From NCBI GenBank assembly GCA_900617975.1, contig UZAE01000860.1, positions 1 to 17,419 on the forward strand: a DNA stretch of 17,419 nucleotides, given 5' to 3'. The stretch's first letter is position 1, and the number at the start of each line of letters is the position of its first letter. This stretch comes from Rodentolepis nana. Lineage: Eukaryota; Platyhelminthes; Cestoda; Cyclophyllidea; Hymenolepididae. The notes under the pieces were generated by a model, which searched no databases, was not told the origin of the DNA, and was given only the letters and a program-made list of their open reading frames with translations. This document shows positions 9,937 through 17,419 of the stretch, in pieces. The position numbers and the translations under genes were made by a program.

Positions 9937-10120
9937 TTAGTTTGAACAGATATGTCTTAATTCTGTTCGAATAATTGGTGAAAAATCTTCCGGAAATCGA
10001 CAGCACTTTAAATGTCTTACTTTTTTTAAAAAAAAGCATAAGGAGAACTGGACGATATATTCTTGTGGTGTGTACGGTTGTCCTAAAGTCTGGTTTTCTC
10101 GCCTTTTCGAAGGACCTTCG
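9937..10120 (-). pseudogene. Possible relic of a non-LTR retrotransposon reverse transcriptase (weak)
   Basis: Two overlapping minus-strand frames separated by a shift at a run of A/T near 10021-10036 can be read as decayed pieces of the region after the catalytic fingers and palm of LINE reverse transcriptases. One piece contains TTRIYRPVLL, like the usual segment with R-V-Y and V-L-L-Y-G. The next contains VRHLKCCRF and IIRTELRHICSN, like the following segment with R-R-L and R-x-x-W-x-x-R-x-S-N. The catalytic FADD-type motif was not found upstream. The call rests on remembered family patterns and may be chance. Confidence 0.22.
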
Positions 10121-11945
10121 CAAATGTTTACCACTATGAAGCTTCGGCCAAGAATTTGTCCAACTCTCACTTAATGGTTGAAGGAAATGATCGAATCCCA
10201 TTCTAGGTTCTTGCTAATGGAATCACAAATTCGGACACTGGCAGAAATCTAGTTAACGCAGTTATGTTCAATAACCTGAACGGAATTCCATTTTAAATTT
10301 GTCATGAATGTTTTCTTTTCTTTTAAGCCTACGTGATTAGTGGCTTCGAAATTGATTACAATTGGCCTGAATGTGTAATTTCATTTGGGAAGCAAGGTCA
10401 TATGGGAAAAAGGTGCCTAATAGGAATTAAATTCAGAAGAGAAAACATAACTGGGGTATTCAAACTATCAAACTCCTTGATCCCCGAACTTTTTTAGTCT
10501 ACTAATGAGGTCAATAATGTGAATAATCGCAAATATGCGACAGCGGTGATAATTGGGGCCAAACTGCAGCTGGTCATTGTTTCAGTTATGACATGAACGG
10601 ATTTAGCCTGACAAACACCATATTGAATACTCCTGGAGTTAGAAAGCGGTGTTCATTGCCTTCCCTTTTATTGTGATCAACAAAACTGAGTAAAATCCTA
10701 TTGGGGAATTAATATGAATTGAAGCTCACTAGCCTGGGTAGGTTGGACGAGTCGAAATTGCTGAAATGAATTAGAAAGATCGCCCAGAAAAAGGCCAAGG
10801 AAAGATTGTTGGCCTTTTGAACCAAATCCCGATGAAGGCGTGGAAATAAAACCATAAAAGAACGCGAATGATGCTGAGCAATAGAAAAACCGAAATCTTC
10901 CTTTACATGAAATTTCCTGTTCGAGACTCCGTTATAGAATAATATGAGGTGCTAAAATATATTTCAATGAAATTCTGACCAATTGCAACCCTAATACTTT
11001 GTGGCAAATCTCAAGTGAAATGAGTAATGAGAAGAAACCGAAGACTGAAGCCGTATACCTCCCCCCCCCCTCCCCTTACTGAAGAAGGAATAGCATGCAA
11101 ATAAATAACATTTAAACAAATAATGAACTTCAAGAAAGTCCGAACAAGTTCAACCAAAAAATAGCCGTGCAATACGGAGTCACCTGTGCTGAAATAAAGT
11201 GTTTTAGAAAATTTATCTTTGATCTTTATGTCTAACATATTGACCATGAATCTAATTCATGTTATTAGCCTACTAACATATTTTTAGGTCATAAATCAAG
11301 TGATTTTGTTTAACTTTGGCATTTATTTTCTTCCTATCGCCATTTGGAAGAAGGATGATACGGTCAGTCTGCAGGTCTTTAAAGTGAGAGTTCACGTGTT
11401 TCGATGCTCATCGGTTTAAATCAAATTCAAGTCCGGGTCAATAGAAAGCGTGGTGGAACATGAATTCATCATGAGTGTGTCTCCTTTATGTCATTTTTCT
11501 GCCCAAATCAATGATTTGATTGGAGTAATAATAGTGCAAAAGAGCTCGGGAGGTTTATCAGGTATAATTTACTTGAATGCCAATAACACATTAGTATCTC
11601 ATGTAGCTTAAAAACTGTCGATATGATGGGTAATAGTGCATTCTTCAAGCCCTTAATTTCCTCGATCTATTAAGTAATTTGATTTCAGTCTCACTTCAAG
11701 GGATTCATTACGCAGGCTTATTTGAAGCTGAAAAATGGATGTGATCTGATAACATTTCAATTAACTGTAATAAACAAAAAGATAATGAGTGTATAAAATT
11801 GCGTTTACTTATATAGTAACAGTATGGCAATTAAGCTAAATGCTCACTCACTGCCAATCTGCTATTTTAATTAATAAAATAAACCAGAGTAAATCCGCAA
11901 ATTTTTTAATATTGCCAAGTCGTATGAATATTTATTAATTTTGTT
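10121..11945. other. Stretch with no gene seen; C-tract and small hairpin
   Basis: No coding region is convincing; the 78-aa minus ORF at 11011-11247 is unremarkable. A C-rich run lies at 11058-11076. A perfect short inverted repeat, AAAAGGCCAA at 10789-10798 and TTGGCCTTTT at 10809-10818, has a 10-base spacer and no evident role. Confidence 0.45.
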
Positions 11946-12196
11946 ATTTCAAACAACAGGCTTTTCGATACTTATCATTAGCCAATTAACTGACTTTGGG
12001 CTTCACAGGAGGGAGGAATATCAAAGTGAGAAAAAGTGGAGAGTGGAAAGAGAAGAGTGAATCACAGACAGACAGATAGACATTGAGGTCATGGTAGTTT
12101 GCTGTCATAAGCCAACTGCCGGCACATAGACTTTATGCCTTATGAGTATACTTTACCCAGGGGGCACCACATTTGGGTAAAATTATAGTACACCCC
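11946..12196 (-). mobile_element. Older, internally shortened copy of the SINE-like retroposon
   Basis: In minus orientation the copy keeps both ends of the family: the 3' end as ATTTCAAACAACAGGC then TTATCATTAGCC and CTGACTTTGGGCTTCACAGG, and the 5' end as ATGAGTATACTTTACCCAG, GGGGCACCAC and the outer CACCCC at 12191-12196. The middle is about 65 bases shorter than in the full copies. Flanking duplication is not clear: AGTCGTATGAATA before the A/T tail and TGTACGAGAATA after the head are only loosely alike. Divergence suggests an older insertion. Confidence 0.7.
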
Positions 12197-12480
12197 AATT
12201 GTACGAGAATAGGAAAGAACAAAGAGTCCAAAGTGTAGTAAATCAGTGAAGAAGGCCAAAAACATCAAGAATCTTATTTTACGTAAATTTTAGTGCACTT
12301 GAAATGAATTAAATTAACTTCACCTCTGCTAAGACCTTTTAGCAATCCTTAAGAATATAGAAAGACAATATGTTAATGTAGCAAGATGGAACATTGGCAT
12401 TTCTGGTCGTTCAGCACGAATGGCAGTAGATACATCTGGAACACTAAGGTGAAGGGACTACCAAGATCTTTGTGAAGTTG
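12197..12480. other. Spacer, no gene seen
   Basis: Short stretch between the retroposon and the duplicated region that follows. No ORF or repeat was recognised. Confidence 0.4.
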
Positions 12481-12685
12481 TGGTATGGAAATAATGCCCA
12501 AACGTGATGTTGTGGCATGTTGCCCTCAACGTATACGCTTATTTGTGCATATGAATTATGGCAGTCAATGAAGTGGTAGAAGAAATAGTAGTTCAAGCAT
12601 TATTAATGCTCATGGAATAATAGTTGGTGCTAAAAGTGGTTGAGCGATTAAGTGCTTGAATGAATGATTGAATGAAATGACCAAG
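12481..12685. repeat. Diverged duplication, copy A
   Basis: Shares ordered blocks with 12901-13056: TTGTGGCATGTTGCC, ACGTATACGC, CATATGAATT, TGGCAGT, TAATAGTTGGTGCTAAAAG, and GAATGAATGA..TGAAATGACCAAG at the end. Copy A carries an extra stretch of about 45 bases in its middle, and the left arm of the inverted repeat present in copy B is decayed here. It may be an unrecognised transposon or old rDNA spacer repeat. Confidence 0.7.
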
Positions 12686-12900
12686 GTTTTGGCTACAATT
12701 GGCTTTTAGCTTTCACACATACTCTTGGAACTATTCATCACTCATTTCAAAAAATATGTAATGATAAAGTGAATAATTATATAAATATGAGTGATACGAT
12801 ATCCCCCACCACACCCACCCTCTCCACGTGTACTCAAGCAAATGTCTATAAACGTGCAACACTCGTCCTTTCAGCCAATCCTAGCTTGCGGGGGCGAGCG

Positions 12901-13056
12901 GTACGGAAATTATGCGTATACGTGGTATTGTGGCATGTTGCCTCCACGTATACGCATATGAATTTTGGCAGTTAATGTGGAGTAATAGTTGGTGCTAAAA
13001 GGAGGTTGTGAGTTTGGGTGCTAGAATGAGAGAGAGAATGAATGAAATGACCAAGA
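12901..13056. repeat. Diverged duplication, copy B, with a perfect inverted repeat
   Basis: Second copy of the block at 12481-12685, in the same orientation and about 420 bases downstream. It contains TATGCGTATACGTGG at 12911-12925 and its exact reverse complement at 12944-12958, able to form a 15-bp stem with an 18-base loop. It lies a few hundred bases from the 28S relic. Confidence 0.7.
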
Positions 13057-13344
13057 CGGAAAGAATGCGTACGCACACTGCAACTCCTTAGGCTAAGAGT
13101 GAACTTGATACTTACGTATTATGAAAAGGTGAGATATAATTGAAGGTATGAATGCATGAATGAATGTGGCTTAAAGGCCCAAAATCAGTACGTCTAGTAG
13201 GGATACGACTCAATACCTCGCAGTGTGATAGCTACTCCAATACTCACGTCTCCCAGACAAAACATTAAGTCGTCTACAAACGATTTTTTGCTTCCACACT
13301 CATTCCACAATTAGATATCGTATCAACCCCCAGGCGACATCATT

Positions 13345-15025
13345 ATAATCCGATGCACATCAACGTCAGCGGGTGTGAACCAGCACTCGAACCAGAGGCG
13401 AGTTAAGCAGGCACGTTTTCTACCTCAGCCTGTTCAACTCAGCCCTCAGAGCCAATCCTTTTCCCGAGGTCACGGATCAAATATGCCGACTTCCCTTACC
13501 TATATTATACCAGTGCCAGAGGCTCTTCACCTTGGAGGCCTGATGTGGATATGGGTACGGACTGCCACGAAAATCACAATGCCTCCCTCGGATTTTCAAG
13601 GGCCGACATGAGCGTACCGCGCACCACAAGAGGAGTGGTGTTTTACGGAAACGAGACCCCTATCTTCGGACAATCCGACTCCAAGAGTGGTAGTCCTCCT
13701 TACAAAGAAAAGAAAACTCTTCCCGGAACTCTTGCCGACGTCTCCGAGTTTGTTTGCGCTGCCGCGCTTGATGATGTCAGTAACTCGCAACCAAACAATA
13801 CAAGCACACATGCACCACCTATCTCCGTGGGCAGGGTCGGGTAAACTAATCCGATTCTCTTTCGCTCTGAGAGGCTGCCAGCACGCACACAAATGCTTTT
13901 ATTATGAAAGCAACACAAAAACGTATAAGGCACATCACGACTCTGTACCGAGTTACTGAATCGCTTAAGAACGGCTGACCCATGGCCAATTGCTATTCCC
14001 ATGGAACCCATCTCCACCTCGACCTTCAAAGTTCTCACTTGAATAGTTGCTACTACCACCAAGATCTGAACCCGTGGCGGTTCCACCCTGACTCACGTCA
14101 GAGGCTTCTACGCTCACCACGACGACCCTCCTACTCGTCATCGCACTCCATGCCTGCACCATGAATTTAGCTGCGATCATACAAGCTCGCGTAATATACA
14201 ACCCCCCATGGGGAGATGCAGCTTGCGATGACGGAGCCGTATAGGTCCGACGCTCTAGCGCCATCCGTTTTCAGGGCTGGTCAATTCCGCAGGTGAGTTG
14301 TTGCACACTCCTTAGCGGGTGCCGACTTCCATGGCCACCGTCCTGCTGTCTATATTAACCAAAATCTTTTGTGGTATCCCATGAGCATCAGCGTTAGACA
14401 CCTTAACCACGCGTTTGGTTCATCCCACAGCGCCAGTTCTGCTTACCAAAAATGGCCCACTTGGCACTCCCCCATTCAACCCCCGATTCCGCACAGTGGA
14501 ACACACACGCACACGAGGCGAGTCGAGCATCTCACCCATTTAACGTTTGAGAAGAGGTTGAGTTCATTTCGAACCCAGTACCTCTAATCATTCGCTTTAC
14601 CGGATATACTGATTAGACCAATGAATTCCAGCTATCCTGAGAGAAACTTTGGAGGCAAACAGCTACTAGATGGTTCGATTAGTCCTTCGTCCCTATACCC
14701 ACGTTTGACGATCGATTTGTACGTCAGAATCGCTACGGTTCTCCATCAGAGTTTCCTCTGGCTTCAATCTACGCAAGCATAGTTCACTATCTTTCGGGTC
14801 TCAACGTGTGTGCTCATGCTCCGCCCCGATGACGCACAGGCCTTACGCGTTTTGTGTTGCCATTCCACGCGCAAGTACACCCATGACCACATCATGAGAC
14901 GGGCCGGGGATGCTCTCGTTGCCCCAATTATAATGAGCAGTAGAGAGGTCTACGACGTGTGTCATGAGTACAACGAGATCTCACCTCGCTATCCTGCACC
15001 GCGTATGTGCAGAATTGCAGCATGA
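13345..15025 (-). rRNA. Partial, degenerate 28S rRNA gene (rRNA pseudogene fragment)
   Basis: Read on the minus strand, the block follows the internal part of animal 28S rRNA in order. It holds GAGACCCGAAAGATAGTGAA near 14800, ATCGATCGTCAAACGTGGG and CTAATCGAACCATCTAGTAG near 14670-14720, TCAGGATAGCTGG, TTAAATGGGTGAGATGC, GGATACCACAAAAG, ACGGTGGCCATGGAAGTCGG, TAAGGAGTGTGCAACAACTC, ACCTGCGGAATTGACCAGCC, TTTTCTTTTCTTTGTAAGG, GGCCCTTGAAAATCCGAGG, CCGTACCCATATCC and TAGGTAAGGGAAGTCGGC, to AAGGATTGGCTCTGAGGGC near 13450. This covers roughly the D3 to D8 expansion regions. Both 28S ends, 18S and 5.8S are absent. Substitutions hit stretches invariant in working genes, for example four changes in 14642-14659, so it is judged non-functional. 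GC content is clearly higher than the surroundings. The boundary at the 13345 end is approximate because D8 is variable. Confidence 0.88.
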
Positions 15026-15497
15026 ACTTCTTTTTCACCTGGTTACAGGGAACACCACCATGCATTTGTTAACATAGAAAAGGACTTCAGAGGTACAAAA
15101 TTGATCTGCATTCTGCCATTTCCCTGTTGTTAAGTTTGGGTTTCACGAAAATCTTCCAATTCCTGTGATCGAAATTCACGTGAATAGACAAATAGAGAGA
15201 AATTCAATTAATGAGAATGAAATGTTTTCTCCAAGGATCTTCTAATTGATAGAAGGAAGGGAATCAAAACTTCACTAAAATGCGGGAACATTTCAAGGGG
15301 TTTAAGAATTTGATAGAGGTGAATATGAAGAAATCTGAAATATCTACAAGTTTTATCTTGAAATATGGTCGTGAACAAAACGGAGGGATGCACGAGGTGG
15401 ATCAAATGTGCATGGAAAAAACTGTTGTCGACGCCTTCGTACTAGGAACACTAACCACTCAATTTTGAAGATAAAATATACTATGTTTGGAGACGCT
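15026..15497. other. Stretch with no gene seen
   Basis: AT-rich DNA resumes past the rRNA relic. Overlapping ORFs at 15208-15405 (minus) and 15280-15468 (plus) are about 65 and 62 aa and have no family features. Confidence 0.4.
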
Positions 15498-15640
15498 ATT
15501 ATTTCAAATGGCAGGCTTTATGGTATTTATCATTAGCCCCTTAGTTGGCTTCGACTTTCACAAGGGAGAGGGGCCGTTGGGAGGAACATATCATTAGGCT
15601 ATAGGAGAGTTAACAGTAGTTTACTGCTGGCTTCTCAGTA
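15498..15640 (-). mobile_element. Truncated copy of the SINE-like retroposon
   Basis: The 3' end of the family is well kept in minus orientation: ATTTCAAATGGCAGGC at 15501-15516, then TTATCATTAGCCCCTTAG and GGCTTCGACTTTCACAAGG. Similarity fades through AACAGTAGTTTACTGC and the conserved head block is missing or unrecognisable. It is a 5'-truncated or heavily decayed copy. Confidence 0.6.
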
Positions 15641-16720
15641 TCTCTGGGTAACTGTCGTTGTCTTTACGGCTGGACACCGAATCAGATGGGTCTTCCTCAT
15701 TACTTAATCTAGATTACCTACCCTAGCATGTGTGGATGAGCGTTTATTACTATTTTTAAAAAAAATGCTTTTGCAAATTGCGATTCTCAAAGTTATTTTG
15801 CGAATTGTATTTCTCAAATTCCACTTTTACTGTTAGCCGCAAAAAAATTTGCTTGTAATATTTGAACTCGATAATGCTATCAGGTCCCGTCTCCAGTAGC
15901 AACTGATCTTTCGTTCACTGTATGGCATTTGAAACGAGAAATTTGTGTGAGCAATTAATTTTTGCTTGATTTAACTTTAGATGTCTCGGCAGCTTCTGAG
16001 TACCCTCCCCTCCCCCCCACCAACTCCACCCCACTTGATTGCATTTGACACTATATATTTCTCAATTAAGACGTATGATAGGATATTTGACTAAAAATCT
16101 CAAAAAGACATCTATTTCATTGCAATGGTAGCCACGATTTCTAATTTCACCAGTCGATGAAATTAATTGAAAAAAAATACCAGAAAGTATATTTGTGCTT
16201 ACTTACAAATATTTCAATAAATATTCACTAAATATGTAAATTGATAAACCTCATTCCGAACATACATTCTTCTTGGATAGATACAGTGCAATCTCCACTT
16301 CGCTTCCTTTTTCGTACGAAACCCGGTGGCCTGTTTGTGGTCAGTGTCGCGTATCCACACTACAAAAGGCGTGAGGGCAGTGGCTCTACGAAGTGAAGAC
16401 GAAGTGGGGGATAGTTGAATGTGTTAGTGGCTTTCATTTACTCAGGTAAATATTTTACTTTTTAAATGCCACTCTTAAGACAGGAGATATAAGGTTTTAC
16501 CTGGGAATTGGTTGTATTTGAGTTTGTCATCCGTAGGGTTGGCTTTCATAATTGTGAATATGTCTATATCATATGTATGCAGGATTTTCTGGATTTAGCT
16601 TCTTTTGTCTTGTGACATACCTCAAAAATTCCACCAAAAGAACAATTGAAGTTGTAAATCGACCTGAAATGGACGATTTCTCCTATTGAAGTTTCGTTTA
16701 GGGCAGATCGCAATGGTTTG
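15641..16720. other. Stretch with no gene seen
   Basis: Contains a C-rich low-complexity patch at about 16002-16033 and a small GC-richer patch near 16310-16410. No coding region, tRNA fold or known repeat was recognised. The 77-aa minus ORF at 16564-16797 overlaps a retroposon head and is not a gene. Confidence 0.4.
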
Positions 16721-16721
16721 A

Positions 16722-16810
16722 AGTCGATTGCCGAGGTATAAACTTTTTGACGTATGAGTATACGTTGTTCAGTGTGGACCTCTTGGAAATAAGTCAATCG
16801 CTCGCCCCAT
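16722..16810 (-). mobile_element. 5' head fragment of the SINE-like retroposon
   Basis: In minus orientation only the head block of the family is present: TTTGAAGTCGATTGCC, then GACGTATGAGTATACGTTG, TGGACCTCTTGG and GTCAATCGC. The rest of the element does not follow, so this copy is 3'-truncated. Confidence 0.6.
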
Positions 16811-17103
16811 GAGGAAGAATATATGAGATAGAAATGCAGGAAGAAGTTGGCTCATAATAGACCCTGGACAAATTACCCTTTCTGTGTTGTCTGTTTCCTC
16901 AACTCCACTTTAAATGGCTTCCAGAACTCATTCCATCTTTTGCAATGTGTAAACCCATGATAGGCTTTGGATCTGCCCTTTGTTCTCATTATTGCACTAT
17001 GTAAGTTGTGCCTCACAGTTTCTCAAATTTCATTTTACGTCATTATCCGTATTCAAACTTACAAGATTTAATTATGGTGAATCTCCTAAAAACAGGAGAA
17101 CAT
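16811..17103. other. Spacer, no gene seen
   Basis: Short stretch between a retroposon fragment and the tRNA-like sequence. Nothing was recognised in it. Confidence 0.4.
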
Positions 17104-17175
17104 GGCTCATTGGTCTTTAGATATGATTCTCGCTTTGGGTGCGAGATGTCCCGGGTTCATATCCCGGCTGAGCCC
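17104..17175 (+). tRNA. tRNA-Pro(UGG)-like sequence, probably a SINE head or pseudogene
   Basis: A 72-base cloverleaf can be drawn. The acceptor GGCTCAT pairs with CTGAGCC at six of seven positions, the last pair being T/C. The anticodon stem CTCGC/GCGAG is perfect around the loop TTTGGGT, giving anticodon TGG (Pro). The T stem CCGGG/CCCGG is perfect around TTCATAT, with a good B box (GGTTCATATCC). The D loop TTTAGATA departs from the usual tRNA-Pro loop and lacks the second of the paired Gs that contact the T loop. These defects, and the run directly into the 3' end of a retroposon, argue for a tRNA-derived SINE head rather than a working gene. A functional tRNA is not excluded. Confidence 0.7.
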
Positions 17176-17235
17176 ATTCTGATATCTGTGGGGCTAATGA
17201 TAAATATCAAAGATTCAACCATTTGATATAAGTAA
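17176..17235 (+). mobile_element. 3' tail of the SINE-like family joined to the tRNA-Pro-like head
   Basis: After a 14-base junction, GGGGCTAATGATAAATATCA at 17190-17209, then ATTCAACCATTTGATATAAG, match the conserved 3' end of the family, for example the reverse complement of 15501-15543. Together with 17104-17175 it makes a compact element of about 130 bp: tRNA-derived head, short junction, shared tail. Confidence 0.6.
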
Positions 17236-17253
17236 TTTATGCAATAAGAAGTG

Positions 17254-17340
17254 CGTGATAGACTTAACTCCACGTGGTGCACCCTGGACAACGTATATTC
17301 ACACGGCAAAAAGTCAATTACTCGAAATTTGACTTCAATT
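17254..17340 (+). mobile_element. 5' head fragment of the SINE-like retroposon
   Basis: GTGCGTGATAGACTTAACTC, then CACGTGGTGCACCCTGGACA, ACGTATATTCACACGGC and TTTGACTTCAA follow the head of the full copy at 2945 closely. The similarity stops near 17340, so the copy is 3'-truncated. It lies directly after the tail fragment at 17190-17235, in the same direction. Confidence 0.7.
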
Positions 17341-17419
17341 TATTATGATTAGCTTGAAACGAAGCAATATAAGACACCGCTCTCTACAGGGCGAATCACA
17401 ACTTCGACAGATCCATCAG

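Noticed and set aside
9881..10201. 106-aa minus-strand ORF as an intact gene
   Set aside because: It has no signal peptide or conserved domain, and a second overlapping frame fits the weak reverse-transcriptase pattern equally well. At best it is a relic.
10789..10818. Perfect 10-bp hairpin as a transcription terminator
   Set aside because: The window is eukaryotic and no gene ends there. A short A/T and G/C palindrome can arise by chance in this length of DNA.
13375..14587. Several ORFs of 60-128 aa on both strands
   Set aside because: All lie inside the 28S rRNA relic. They are open because the DNA is GC-rich and not because they are coding.
13345..15025. Functional 28S gene or an rDNA unit carrying an R2-type insertion
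   Set aside because: Only an internal portion is present, no 18S, 5.8S or 28S ends are adjacent, and the conserved core is mutated.
17185..17215. Hammerhead ribozyme in the shared tail of the retroposons, as in some flatworm and other animal SINEs
   Set aside because: The copies read CTAATGA, CTCATGA or similar instead of CTGATGA, most lack GAAA on the other side, and no proper three-stem fold could be drawn. The short GATA/TATC hairpin alone is not enough.
17008..17226. 72-aa plus-strand ORF
   Set aside because: It runs through the tRNA-like sequence and the retroposon tail, so it is a chance frame.

Overview
The window looks like animal nuclear DNA: AT-rich, gene-poor, full of decayed repeats, with eukaryotic TATA boxes and AATAAA signals and no bacterial operon structure. 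A flatworm is one possibility, suggested only by the general look of the 28S relic and the secreted peptides. I cannot fix the phylum from this sequence.

Left part (1 to about 7460). Two intact, intronless genes encode small secreted proteins of one family: a plus-strand gene at 4010-4309 (99 aa) and a minus-strand gene at 7049-7363 (104 aa). They converge. Their mature parts match at about 32 of 70 positions and share exactly the cysteine spacing C-x3-C-x6-C-x24-CC-x17-C-x4-C, while their signal peptides are unrelated. A third, broken copy lies on the plus strand at about 134-425, so this is a small local family with birth and death of copies. I do not recognise the family. Each gene has a TATA-like box 34-36 bases before the ATG and an AATAAA signal 100-160 bases past the stop.

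Dispersed repeats. A retroposon family of about 315 bp (SINE-like, with an A/T-rich tail) is present in at least six whole or partial copies near 2945, 5178, 11946, 15498, 16722 and 17190-17340. The first two are full length and flanked by target-site duplications. At 17104-17175 a tRNA-Pro(UGG)-like sequence runs directly into the 3' end of the same family, as expected for a tRNA-derived SINE sharing its tail with a partner element.

Right part. From 12481 to 13056 there is a diverged duplication, one copy of which carries a perfect 15-bp inverted repeat. From about 13345 to 15025 a GC-richer block is an internal fragment of a 28S rRNA gene on the minus strand. Its universally conserved stretches carry substitutions and no other rDNA lies beside it, so it is read as an rRNA pseudogene. 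The short ORFs inside it are not genes.

The rest (about 0.4-2.9, 3.3-3.9, 4.5-5.2, 5.5-6.9, 7.5-11.9 and 15.0-17.1 kb) shows no convincing gene. One weak trace of a non-LTR retrotransposon reverse transcriptase may lie on the minus strand near 9.94-10.12 kb.
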